Positions 17,744-25,767 of a DNA stretch of 64,000 bases are shown in pieces. Positions within the stretch are counted from its first letter, which is position 1. Each line of letters begins with the position of its first letter. Made by a program: the position numbers and the translations under genes. Source of the stretch: Steroidobacteraceae bacterium (GTDB lineage: Bacteria; Pseudomonadota; Gammaproteobacteria; Steroidobacterales; Steroidobacteraceae); the NCBI GenBank assembly GCA_041395505.1, contig JAWLAG010000001.1, positions 2,655,559 through 2,719,558 of the forward strand, in the 5' to 3' direction. The notes under the pieces were generated by a model. The model searched no databases. It saw nothing but the letters and a program-made list of their open reading frames with translations, and was not told where the DNA came from.

Positions 17744-18532
17744 TCAGCGGCCGCGAAAATTTGGGCTGCGCTTTTGCGCAAATGCGGCAACGCCTTCGGC
17801 ATAGTCCTCGGATGCGCCAAGCTCGCGCTGCCAATCGCGCTCGCGATCCAGTTGCTGGCGAAAATCATGATTCCACGACTGGTAGATCGCCTGCTTGGTG
17901 CGCGCGAGCCCCAGCGTGGGTGCCGCTGCGAGCTCGGCAGCCAGCTCATCGACTGCTCCTGACAATTCGCTGTCCTCGACGCAGCGCCAGATGAGGCCCC
18001 ACTCGGCTGCACGCTCGGCCGTGAGCTTCTCACCCAGCAATGCGAGCCCCATCGCGCGCGCATTGCCAAGCAGCCGGGGCAGGATCCAGGTGCCACCCGA
18101 ATCGGGCACGAGCCCGAGTCGGCAGAACGCCTGCACGAAACTCGCCGAGCGCGCGGCGATGACCAGGTCGCAGGCGAGTGCGACGTTCGCCCCGGCACCT
18201 GCTGCAACGCCGTTGACCGCTGCGATGACCGGCATTGGCAACTCTCGCAGGGCGAGCACGAGCGGATTGTAGTTGCGCTCGATCGACTCGCCGAGATCGA
18301 CGCGGGGTCCGCCGGGCGCAACAGCGCGATCACCCAGATCCTGGCCGGCACAGAATCCCCTCCCGGCGCCGGTGATGACCAGTACGCGCGCCGCCGATTC
18401 CTGCAAGGAATGCAAAGCGCTGCGGATTTCCGCATGCATCGCCGTCGTGAAGCTGTTAAGGCGCTCAGGGCGATTGAAGGTCAGGCGCGCAATGGCCCCT
18501 TGAATCTCGAACAGGATGTTCTCGAATCGCAT
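17744..18532 (-). CDS. paaG: 1,2-epoxyphenylacetyl-CoA isomerase PaaG
   Basis: A 262-residue crotonase-family enzyme that isomerises the ring epoxide of phenylacetyl-CoA to oxepin-CoA. Oxyanion-hole segments are GRGFCAGQDLGD near residue 60 and NGVAAGAGANVALACDLVIAA near 105; the FRRLGLVPDSGG-like region (CRLGLVPDSGGTWILPRLLG) carries the catalytic aspartate of PaaG. ATG at 18532 is preceded by an in-frame GTG, which is an alternative start. The gap to paaE is 6 bases. Confidence 0.94.
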   Translation of the reverse strand: MRFENILFEIQGAIARLTFNRPERLNSFTTAMHAEIRSALHSLQESAARVLVITGAGRGFCAGQDLGDRAVAPGGPRVDLGESIERNYNPLVLALRELPMPVIAAVNGVAAGAGANVALACDLVIAARSASFVQAFCRLGLVPDSGGTWILPRLLGNARAMGLALLGEKLTAERAAEWGLIWRCVEDSELSGAVDELAAELAAAPTLGLARTKQAIYQSWNHDFRQQLDRERDWQRELGASEDYAEGVAAFAQKRSPNFRGR

Positions 18533-18538
18533 CACTGT

Positions 18539-19618
18539 TCACTTCTCGTCATAGCTGATGACTACACGTGGACTCGTTGGGCGCGCCTGGCAACAGAGCA
18601 CGAAACCGGCTTCGACCTCCCAATCCTCCAGGGCGAGGTTGCGCTCCATGCGCACGCTCCCCTCGACGACCCGTGTGCGACAGGTCGAGCATATGCCGTC
18701 ACGACAGGAAAATGGCAGCTCGAGACCCGCCTGCTCGGCCGCTTCGAGCAGGGTCGCGTCCTGGCGCAACATGCGAAAGGTGCGCCGGCGTCCATCCTGT
18801 TGCACGATGACTTCGGCGCCCGCGCCTGCCGCGGCTTTCGCCGCCGATGGACTCACCGCGACGCCTTGTCCCGTGCCTGTCGTGCCATTCGCCATGGTGA
18901 ATCGTTCGACATGGATCTGGCCCTGGACACCCTGCGCCTTCAGCGCTGCCTTGACCGTGTCGATCATGCCTCCCGGGCCGCAAATGAAGAATTCGTCGAC
19001 GATGGAGAAATCGACGACCCGATCCGCAAGGTCCTTGATCTTCTCCGAGTTCAGCCGGCCGTTGAAGATATCGGCATCCTGCGGCTCGGCAGTCATCAGA
19101 AAGTGAAGCGAGAATCGTTGCAGGTAGCGATTCTTGAGGGACAGCAGTTCATTGACGAACATGCTGCGCGCGCTGTCGCGATTCAGATAGAAGATGGTGA
19201 AATCGCAATCGGGGTTGCGCGCCAGGCACGTGGAAGCGATCGACAGTATCGGTGTAATACCGCTACCAGCCGCGAACGCCACATAGCGCCTGCCGGGTTC
19301 GGCACCTTCACGCGGACGAAACCTTCCGCCGGGAGTCATTACATCGAGTGTGCCTCCGATGCGCAGTTCCTCGGCAAGAAAGCGCGACATTTCGCCTTGT
19401 ACGCGCACTCCGATCCGCAAACCATCCCCCTCTTCGGCAGCCGCCGAATAGGTCCGGCGCAATTCACGGCCGGAAACTGTTGCCCGCACCGCGAAGTGCT
19501 GGCCGCAACGGAATGCGTACTCGTCGCGCAATTCGGCCGGGACATCGAAAGTCAATGCGACCGCGTCGGCTGCGATGGTTTCACGATTTTTCAGAACCAG
19601 CGGATGAAATTGGAGCAT
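18539..19618 (-). CDS. paaE: Phenylacetyl-CoA epoxidase reductase subunit PaaE
   Basis: The 359-residue electron-transfer subunit passes electrons from NADPH to the PaaAC oxygenase. It has an N-terminal FAD domain (RRTYSAAA-type motif, GVRVQGEMSRFLAEEL), an NAD(P)-binding domain (AAGSGITPILSIASTCL, about residues 115-240) and a C-terminal plant-type [2Fe-2S] ferredoxin domain with CRDGICSTC and a final cysteine in FVLCCQA (about 270-359). The order is that of the class IA reductases of bacterial multicomponent monooxygenases. It is the fifth gene of the operon. Confidence 0.96.
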   Translation of the reverse strand: MLQFHPLVLKNRETIAADAVALTFDVPAELRDEYAFRCGQHFAVRATVSGRELRRTYSAAAEEGDGLRIGVRVQGEMSRFLAEELRIGGTLDVMTPGGRFRPREGAEPGRRYVAFAAGSGITPILSIASTCLARNPDCDFTIFYLNRDSARSMFVNELLSLKNRYLQRFSLHFLMTAEPQDADIFNGRLNSEKIKDLADRVVDFSIVDEFFICGPGGMIDTVKAALKAQGVQGQIHVERFTMANGTTGTGQGVAVSPSAAKAAAGAGAEVIVQQDGRRRTFRMLRQDATLLEAAEQAGLELPFSCRDGICSTCRTRVVEGSVRMERNLALEDWEVEAGFVLCCQARPTSPRVVISYDEK

Positions 19619-19636
19619 GGCGCGAACTTTATGAGT

Positions 19637-20152
19637 TTAGAAGCATTTGAAATATTCGAAGGGTTCACGGCAATCTTCACAGCGGTACAGCGCTTTGCAC
19701 GGGGTCGAGCCGAATTCGCTGATGCGGCTGGTGTGTACCGATTCGCAACGCGGACAGGCGATTGCCGCCTGCGGGTGCAACAATGCCCGCGTACTGCCAA
19801 CCGGCCGCTGCGGCGGCGCGATTCCATAGGCTCGTAGCTTGTCGCGCCCTGCCTCGCTGATCCAATCGCTGCTCCAGGGCGGTGACAAAACGCTGCGTAC
19901 CTGCACCGGCGAATATCCTGCCTCCTGCAGGGCTTCCTCGATACTCGCATGAATCACGGCTGTCGCCGGACAACCCGAATAGGTCGGACTGACGGCGACC
20001 CGCAGACCGTGATCGCCCTGCGGCTCAATCGAGCGGATGATGCCAAGATCGACGACGGTGAGCACAGGGATTTCCGGATCGGGCACGGTGGCGACGACGC
20101 ACCAGGCGCGCTCGAGTCGCTCATCCGATTGGGCCCGGTTACCAGCTTGCAC
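19637..20152 (-). CDS. paaD: Phenylacetyl-CoA epoxidase maturation protein PaaD
   Basis: The protein carries a DUF59/MIP18 domain (VPDPEIPVLTVVDLGIIRSI, SPTYSGCPATAVI) and a C-terminal zinc-finger-like segment with CPRC and CEDC, as in PaaD, which helps iron-sulfur loading of the PaaE subunit. The start is uncertain: no ATG lies near the domain, and GTG at 20152, 14 bases inside paaC, gives a 171-residue protein of normal length; an ATG at 20212 would overlap paaC by 74 bases. Confidence 0.9.
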   Translation of the reverse strand: MQAGNRAQSDERLERAWCVVATVPDPEIPVLTVVDLGIIRSIEPQGDHGLRVAVSPTYSGCPATAVIHASIEEALQEAGYSPVQVRSVLSPPWSSDWISEAGRDKLRAYGIAPPQRPVGSTRALLHPQAAIACPRCESVHTSRISEFGSTPCKALYRCEDCREPFEYFKCF

Positions 20153-20903
20153 CAGGATAACTTCGCTGCATGAACTGCATTTGCGCAAGCAGATGTCCCA
20201 GGTGCTCGCCATGTTCGCCGCGCTTGCCCATCAGGGCGGGTCGGGTATCGGGCGGCTGGGCGAGCGTCGCTTGAGAAAGTACATCATCCACGCATCGCTG
20301 CCACGCCGCCCGCAGCGTGCGTGGATCGGGACCGATGCCGGCGGCAAGAACGGCCTCGTCGAGCTCATCGGCAACGAACAACTCGCCGACGTGGCGCCAC
20401 AGGAAGTTCAGTGCCCTCTGGACCCGGTCGTGACTCTCGTCGGTTCCGTCACCGAGACGAACCAGCCAGCCACCGCTGTAGCGAAGGTGGTAGCGCGACT
20501 CCTTGAGTGATTTTGCCGCTATCTCCGCAAGACGCGTGTCGCTCGATTGGCAGAGGGCCTGATACAGCTCGCACTGCCAGGCATCGAGCAGGAATTGGCG
20601 CACGATTGTGACGCCGAAATCATCGTTGGGCTGCTCGGCAAGAATTACATTGCTGTACTCGTGCTCGGCGCGCAGAAACGCGAGTTCGTCTTCCCCGCGC
20701 CCGGCGCCTTCGAGTTCACCGGCATAGGCCAGAAACAGTCGGGCCTGCCCAAGCAGATCGAGCGACAGATTCGCGAGGCCAAGATCTTCCTCGATGGCCG
20801 GCGCGTGCCCGACCCATTCGCCAAGCCGCTGGCCAAGCACCAGGCTGGTGTCGCCCAGGCGCAGCACATAGCGGAAGTGATCCTGATTTGCCAATGGTTT
20901 CAA
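20139..20903 (-). CDS. paaC: Phenylacetyl-CoA epoxidase structural subunit PaaC
   Basis: A 254-residue ferritin-like four-helix protein that partners PaaA in the epoxidase. It shows the PaaC pattern RLGDTSLVLGQRLGEWVG, NLSLDLLGQARLFLAYAGEL and FLLDAWQCELYQAL. PaaC lacks a functional diiron centre in the family. The start is a TTG (20903) that overlaps the paaB stop as TTGA, so translation is probably coupled to paaB. Confidence 0.95.
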   Translation of the reverse strand: MKPLANQDHFRYVLRLGDTSLVLGQRLGEWVGHAPAIEEDLGLANLSLDLLGQARLFLAYAGELEGAGRGEDELAFLRAEHEYSNVILAEQPNDDFGVTIVRQFLLDAWQCELYQALCQSSDTRLAEIAAKSLKESRYHLRYSGGWLVRLGDGTDESHDRVQRALNFLWRHVGELFVADELDEAVLAAGIGPDPRTLRAAWQRCVDDVLSQATLAQPPDTRPALMGKRGEHGEHLGHLLAQMQFMQRSYPGASW

Positions 20904-21208
20904 AGTGTTTCGACCTCGTCCGGGATCTGGTAGAAAGTCGGGTGCCGATAGATCTTGTCACGCGCCGGCTCGAACAATGCGTCGGCTTCGGCGGGATCGG
21001 ATGCGGTGATCTGCGCAGACGGAACCACCCAGACGCTGACTCCTTCGAGGCGCCGCGTATACACATCGCGCGCATGCTCGATCGCCATCTGCGGATCGGT
21101 GGCATGCACGCTGCCGACATGCTTGTGATCGAGACCACCGCGGGCCCTGATGAATATTTCGTAAAGAGGCCAGTCCTGTTTTGCCACGAGTGTCGCTCCG
21201 TAATTCAC
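20900..21208 (-). CDS. paaB: Phenylacetyl-CoA epoxidase subunit PaaB
   Basis: A 102-residue subunit that bridges PaaA/PaaC dimers. The sequence WPLYEIFIRARGGLDHKHVG and HARDVYTRRLEGVSVWVV is characteristic. It starts at a GTG overlapping the paaA stop (GTGA) and ends overlapping the paaC TTG, so paaA, paaB and paaC are chained by 4-base overlaps. Confidence 0.96.
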   Translation of the reverse strand: MNYGATLVAKQDWPLYEIFIRARGGLDHKHVGSVHATDPQMAIEHARDVYTRRLEGVSVWVVPSAQITASDPAEADALFEPARDKIYRHPTFYQIPDEVETL

Positions 21209-22200
21209 GCCGCGCGCGCGGCGGCGCGTTCGCGCTGTTTGGCTGAAAAGGCGCTGGCCGCCTCGCGAACCCAGCGGCCCTGTTCATGTTTGGCGCGTTG
21301 CGCCGCCATTCGCTCGGCGTTGCATGGCCCGAAGCCCTTGAGCACCTGCTTGAACTCTGCCCAGTCGATCGCGCCGAAGCGGTAGCATTTCGCCGCCTCG
21401 TTCCATTGCAGATCGGGATCGGGCACGGACAGGCCAAGGAACTTTGCCTGCGGCACGGTGAAGTCGACGAACTTCTGACGAAGTTCATCGTTGGTGAATC
21501 GCTTTATCTTCCAGCGCACTGACTGCGCCGTGTGTTGCGAGTCGGCATCGGAAGGACCGAACATCATCAACGATGGCCACCACCAGCGATTGAGCGCACC
21601 CTGCGCCATGTGTTTCTGTTCGGCAGTGCCGCGAGCGAGCCGAAGCATGATTTCATAGCCCTGCCGCTGGTGAAAACTCTCCTCCTTGCAGATGCGGATC
21701 ATGGCGCGCGCATAGGGTCCGTAGGAGCAACGACACAATGGAATCTGGTTCATGATCGCCGCACCGTCCACCAACCAGCCGATCGCGCCAATGTCAGCCC
21801 AGGTCGGCGTCGGGTAGTTGAAGATGCTCGAGTACTTGGCGCTGCCGTCCAGCAGCTGTTCGATGAGCTCATCCCTGGACACTCCCAGGGTCTCCGCCGC
21901 GCTGTAGAGGTAGGCGCCATGCCCGCCTTCGTCCTGAACCTTGGCGGTGAGGATGCACTTGCGCAAGAGAGTGGGTGCGCGGGTTATCCAGTTGCCCTCG
22001 GGCAGCATGCCGACGATTTCCGAATGTGCGTGCTGGGAAATCTGCCGGATCAGGGTCTGCCGGTAGGCGGCCGGCATCCAGTCCTTGGGTTCGATCTTCT
22101 CCTCGGCGTCGATACGCGCCTGGAAGCGGGCTTCGAGCTCTGCAGGCTCGGCTGTGCCGCCCTGCCCCGATCCGGCCTGGTCCAAACCCTGGGTATACAT
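21205..22200 (-). CDS. paaA: Phenylacetyl-CoA epoxidase catalytic subunit PaaA
   Basis: The 331-residue diiron oxygenase subunit epoxidises the ring of phenylacetyl-CoA. Helices carrying the diiron ligands include SEIVGMLPEGNWITRAP, LTAKVQDEGGHGAYLYSAAE and MIRICKEESFHQRQGYEIML. It is the first gene of the minus-strand operon paaABCDEGIJZ, with start ATG at 22200 and the site GAGGGCGAG just upstream, and faces paaX across a 109-base region holding a likely operator. Confidence 0.97.
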   Translation of the reverse strand: MYTQGLDQAGSGQGGTAEPAELEARFQARIDAEEKIEPKDWMPAAYRQTLIRQISQHAHSEIVGMLPEGNWITRAPTLLRKCILTAKVQDEGGHGAYLYSAAETLGVSRDELIEQLLDGSAKYSSIFNYPTPTWADIGAIGWLVDGAAIMNQIPLCRCSYGPYARAMIRICKEESFHQRQGYEIMLRLARGTAEQKHMAQGALNRWWWPSLMMFGPSDADSQHTAQSVRWKIKRFTNDELRQKFVDFTVPQAKFLGLSVPDPDLQWNEAAKCYRFGAIDWAEFKQVLKGFGPCNAERMAAQRAKHEQGRWVREAASAFSAKQRERAAARAA

Positions 22201-22233
22201 GAGCTCGCCCTCGGTCCAAGAACCGGATCATTC

Positions 22234-22271
22234 TGACACGTAAAATTTTGCTCTACAATATTTTTGTGTCA
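22234..22271. promoter_or_regulatory. Probable PaaX operator in the paaA-paaX divergent promoter
   Basis: An imperfect inverted repeat is visible: TGACACGTAAAATTTTG (22234-22250), spacer CTCTA, and CAATATTTTTGTGTCA (22256-22271). The outer TGACAC/TGTCA arms are exact. It lies in the only AT-rich part of the 109-base gap between paaA and paaX, where both promoters must be. PaaX repressors bind such sites and are released by phenylacetyl-CoA; use of this repeat is inferred. Confidence 0.5.
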
Positions 22272-22309
22272 CGATAGTTTTTTTCAACTCCATCAGGCCC
22301 AATCCTGCG

Positions 22310-23224
22310 ATGACAACCACCGTCGAGTCGACGACCCGCAGCCTGGTGAGGAATTTCGGCCGGCAGCGGCCCCTGCGCGCCGGCTCGCTGTTGGTCACGA
22401 TTTTTGGTGACAGCATTGCGCCGCGCGGCGGCGTCATCACGCTTCGAAGCCTGATCGAACTGGCGGCGCCTTTTGGCCTTACCGAGCGCCTGGTGCGCAC
22501 CTCGGTGAGCCGCCTGGCGGACGACGGCTGGCTCACAAGCCGGCGCCGCGGCCGCCTCAGCGAATATCGCCTGGCCCGCACCGGAGCGGACCGGTTCGCC
22601 CGCGCGACCTCGCGCATCTACGCAGCACCGCGTCGACAATGGGACGGCCGCTTGACGGTCGCCATCGCGCACCGCGAACGCCGCGGCGTCAATGCGCAAC
22701 TGGCGCAATCCCTGTCGTGGGAAGGATTCGCCCAGATCGCGCGCGGCGTGCTCGTGAGCGCGGCGCACGATGCATCAGCAACCCGCCAGATCATCGCGAG
22801 GGCCGGCCTTGCGGGCGATGTGCATGTCCTGACGGCATGCGACGAGCGCTCGCAGGAACTCGCGCAAATCGTTCGCAGTGGCTGGAACCTCGACGAACTG
22901 GCCGCGCGTTATCGCAGTTTTCTGAAGCGCTTTGCACCGCTTGCACGCACCGTCGCGCATGAGCGGTCCGTCGACCCGCGCTGTGCATTCGTGCTGCGCA
23001 CCTTGTTGATACACGAATTTCGCAAAGTCGAATTGCGCGATCCGCTCCTGCCCGCTGCTCTCCTGCCCGACGATTGGGCCGGACACGATGCCTACGCGCT
23101 GTGCCGGCGAGTCTATCGGTGGGCACTTGCTCCCGCGGAACGATTTCTGTCTGCGACCGCGTGCCGCCTAGACGGAAGCTTGCCACCCGCCGACCCTGCC
23201 CTGTTCCGGCGCTTCCAGCGTTGA
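22310..23224 (+). CDS. paaX: PaaX-family repressor of phenylacetate degradation
   Basis: A 304-residue GntR-like regulator of the PaaX family, with an N-terminal winged helix (SLLVTIFGDSIAPRGG, LRSLIELAAPFGLTERLVRTS, DDGWLTSRRRGRLSEY; residues about 25-90) and the long C-terminal effector domain (RVYRWALAPAERFL). In known systems it represses the paa operon and responds to phenylacetyl-CoA. Divergence from paaA across the repeat at 22234-22271 supports autoregulation. Its 3' end overlaps the convergent AraC-type gene by 57 bases. Confidence 0.93.
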   Translation: MTTTVESTTRSLVRNFGRQRPLRAGSLLVTIFGDSIAPRGGVITLRSLIELAAPFGLTERLVRTSVSRLADDGWLTSRRRGRLSEYRLARTGADRFARATSRIYAAPRRQWDGRLTVAIAHRERRGVNAQLAQSLSWEGFAQIARGVLVSAAHDASATRQIIARAGLAGDVHVLTACDERSQELAQIVRSGWNLDELAARYRSFLKRFAPLARTVAHERSVDPRCAFVLRTLLIHEFRKVELRDPLLPAALLPDDWAGHDAYALCRRVYRWALAPAERFLSATACRLDGSLPPADPALFRRFQR

Positions 23225-24268
23225 GCGCAACACGAACCGTCGGTATCGACGGGGCGTCATGCCAAACCATCGCCTGAAGGCCCGCGTCAGGCAAGCGGAC
23301 TCGGCGTAACCCAAACGGCGAGCGATGGTCGCGATACTGATGCTTGGCTGGCGTATCCAGCGGCCGGCAAGATCCTTCGCGGCCTCGTCCTGCAGTCGTT
23401 TGAAGCTGGTCCGCTCGTTGCGCAATCGCCTTTGCAGGGTGGATTCCGACAGCCCCAGCTGGCGCGCGATGTCCGGCGCGCGCGCGCCGCCTTGCATCTT
23501 GTCTTCGGAGAGGCAGCTGCGCACCTGCCACGTGAAACTGTCCGCATGGCCATACTTCGCCGCATGTTCGCGTACGTGCGCTTCGAGAATCGGAAACAGG
23601 TGCGGATCGAGGCGGCGGGACGGGGTACGCAAAGCGTTGCGGTGGATATAGAGGCGATTGGCAGGTTGCCCGAACAGGACAGGCGCCTCGAAAATGCGTC
23701 CATAGGCAGCAACCCCGAGCGCAGGCTTTTCCTGCTCGAAGTCGACGCGCGCCAACGGACAGCTCCGTGAAGAGAACAACTGCACCAGACGCCACACAAA
23801 ACCGATCGAGAACTCGACGTCCTGGCGACGGGGTTCGAGCTGCTGGTCGGCAATTCGATACGTAAATTGCAGATGATCATCGACGATGTCGACGTCATGC
23901 ACCGAGGCGTCCTGGATCGCGCTGGTGTAACGCGCGAGATTGCGCAGGGCAACCTGCAGATTGACGGCACTGAGAAACAGGTAGCCCACTGCACCCATCA
24001 TTTCCGCGCCCACCCGTTGCGACAACTCCAGTCCGAGCAATGGCTGGCGCAGCTCCTGCGCCAGCCAATCGAACCAGGCGAGATAATTCTTCATCGGTAC
24101 GCGTTGCACGCTCACGCCGCGCGCCGGCATCTGTGCTGGATGCGGTATGGCGAATTTCTCCAGCCCTTTGTTCACCATGGGCGAGTGCGACTGCAGGGCA
24201 TCGCACAGGGATCTCACCACCGAGAGTTCGATCGTCGGGACGGGGGCCGCGAGGCTGCTGGCTGGCAT
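23168..24268 (-). CDS. AraC-family transcriptional regulator (OruR-like, Arabinose_bd N-terminus)
   Basis: A 366-residue regulator with an N-terminal PF12625-type sensor (about 20-210; LELSQRVGAEMMGAVGYLFLSA) and a C-terminal double helix-turn-helix (about 260-350; APDIARQLGLSESTLQRRL and IATIARRLGYAESACLTRAFRRW). Start ATG at 24268 is chosen; upstream in-frame residues run through the operator region. It diverges from the aminotransferase at 24363, which it probably activates, through the direct repeats at 24295-24327. Members of this group respond to amino acids or their catabolites. Confidence 0.88.
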   Translation of the reverse strand: MPASSLAAPVPTIELSVVRSLCDALQSHSPMVNKGLEKFAIPHPAQMPARGVSVQRVPMKNYLAWFDWLAQELRQPLLGLELSQRVGAEMMGAVGYLFLSAVNLQVALRNLARYTSAIQDASVHDVDIVDDHLQFTYRIADQQLEPRRQDVEFSIGFVWRLVQLFSSRSCPLARVDFEQEKPALGVAAYGRIFEAPVLFGQPANRLYIHRNALRTPSRRLDPHLFPILEAHVREHAAKYGHADSFTWQVRSCLSEDKMQGGARAPDIARQLGLSESTLQRRLRNERTSFKRLQDEAAKDLAGRWIRQPSISIATIARRLGYAESACLTRAFRRWFGMTPRRYRRFVLRSTLEAPEQGRVGGWQASV

Positions 24269-24294
24269 GTTGAAACGGCCTTGGTGCCTTGATT

Positions 24295-24327
24295 TATCAA
24301 TATTATGCCTGTTTTTGTCAATAATGC
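24295..24327. promoter_or_regulatory. Tandem direct repeat, probable AraC-type operator
   Basis: TATCAATATTATGC (24295-24308) and TGTCAATAATGC (24316-24327) share 7 of the first 8 bases and begin exactly 21 bases apart, two helical turns. AraC-family activators commonly bind two such direct half-sites next to the -35 box. The pair lies between the divergent regulator (start 24268) and aminotransferase (start 24363). Binding is inferred. Confidence 0.45.
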
Positions 24328-24362
24328 GGCCATCCTGGGAGCCATACTCATTAGATAGGCCC

Positions 24363-25727
24363 ATGGCACGGGTCACCTGGATGCAATCGATGACCAACCC
24401 ATACGCGAAGTCGTTCTGGCACCCGATGATCCACCCGGCGGAGGCGCGCGCCCGCGAGCCGATCCACATCACCCAGGGTGATGGCGTCTACGTACGTGAT
24501 GATCATGGCAAGACGCTGCTCGATGGTGTCGCGGGACTGTGGTGCGTCAATGTCGGCCACAACCGCACCGAAGTGAAGGACGCCATCAAGCAACAGCTCG
24601 ATACGCTCGAGTACTTCCAGCTGTTCGACGGCGTCTCCCACCCGCGGGTCGTTGAGATGGCGGAGCTGGTACTCGATTTCACTGCCGAAGAACGTATGCG
24701 CCGGGTGGTGTTCAACTCCGGCGGATCCGATGCAATCGAAACCGCGCTCAAATTGGCGCGCCAGTACCATCGCCTTGCAGGCCAGCCGGAACGAACCAAG
24801 TTCATCGCCCTGAAGCAGGGCTATCACGGCACCCACTTCGGCGGCGCATCGGTCAATGGCAATTCCGTATTCCGCCGCAACTACGAACCGCTGTTGCCGG
24901 GCTGCTTCCACGTCGACTCGCCATGGCTTTATCGCAACCCATGGACCGACGACCCGGTCAGGCTCGGCGAGATCTGTGCCGAACAGCTCGATCGTGAAAT
25001 CCAGTTCCAGGTTCCCGACACCGTCGCTGCCTTCATTGCCGAACCTGTGCAAGGTGCGGGCGGCGTCATCGTGCCGCCGCCGAATTACTGGCCGCTGGTA
25101 CGTGAGGTCTGCGACAAGCACGGCGTATTGCTCATCGCGGACGAAGTCGTCACCGGCTTTGGGCGTTCGGGCTCGATGTTTGGCGCGCGCGGCTGGGGCG
25201 TCAAGCCCGACATCATGTGTTTCGCCAAGGGAATTTCCTCGGGCTACATTCCCTTGGGCGCCACCGTCGTCAACGACAGGATCGAACGCGCCTTCGAGGA
25301 TAACCAGACCTTCGATGGCGCCATCATGCACGGTTATACCTACGCGGGCCATCCGGTCGCCTGCGCGGCCGGCATCGCCGCGCTAGGCATCGTGCGCCGC
25401 GAGAATTTGCCGGACAATGCCCGCGTGCAGGGCGAGTACCTGCTGGGTGCGCTCAAGTCATTGGAAAAGTCCAGGTCCGTCGGCGATGTTCGCGGCAAGG
25501 GCCTGATGATCGGTATCGACCTGGTGGTCGACAAGAAGACCCGCCAGCCAGTTGATCCGCAGGATCCGCTTGCCGCCAGGCTGGCTGCGGTTGCGCGGCG
25601 CGAAGGTGTGCTGGTGAGACCCGTGGGCACCAAGATCATCATCTCGCCGCCTCTGGTGTTCCAGCGCGAACATTGCGACCAGATGATTGCAGCGCTCAAC
25701 ACGGCATTCAAAGAAATCGACAAGTAG
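24363..25727 (+). CDS. Class III PLP aminotransferase (omega-amino acid/amine:pyruvate type)
   Basis: The 454-residue enzyme probably transfers an amino group from an amine or omega-amino acid to pyruvate. Visible are SGGSDAIETALKLARQY (phosphate-binding, near 119), IADEVVTGFGRSG with D260 contacting the pyridine nitrogen, and the Schiff-base lysine K289 in CFAKGISSGYIPLGA. The start is ambiguous among ATG 24363, 24381 and 24390; 24363 is used. It is the first gene of a plus-strand set with an MFS transporter, a TonB receptor and an amidohydrolase-sulfatase fusion, and its AraC regulator is divergent, so it likely handles an amine released from an imported conjugate. Confidence 0.88.
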   Translation: MARVTWMQSMTNPYAKSFWHPMIHPAEARAREPIHITQGDGVYVRDDHGKTLLDGVAGLWCVNVGHNRTEVKDAIKQQLDTLEYFQLFDGVSHPRVVEMAELVLDFTAEERMRRVVFNSGGSDAIETALKLARQYHRLAGQPERTKFIALKQGYHGTHFGGASVNGNSVFRRNYEPLLPGCFHVDSPWLYRNPWTDDPVRLGEICAEQLDREIQFQVPDTVAAFIAEPVQGAGGVIVPPPNYWPLVREVCDKHGVLLIADEVVTGFGRSGSMFGARGWGVKPDIMCFAKGISSGYIPLGATVVNDRIERAFEDNQTFDGAIMHGYTYAGHPVACAAGIAALGIVRRENLPDNARVQGEYLLGALKSLEKSRSVGDVRGKGLMIGIDLVVDKKTRQPVDPQDPLAARLAAVARREGVLVRPVGTKIIISPPLVFQREHCDQMIAALNTAFKEIDK

Positions 25728-25767
25728 CCGGACAGGCTCGCTGAAATAAAGGGGGAACTGCCTGCGT

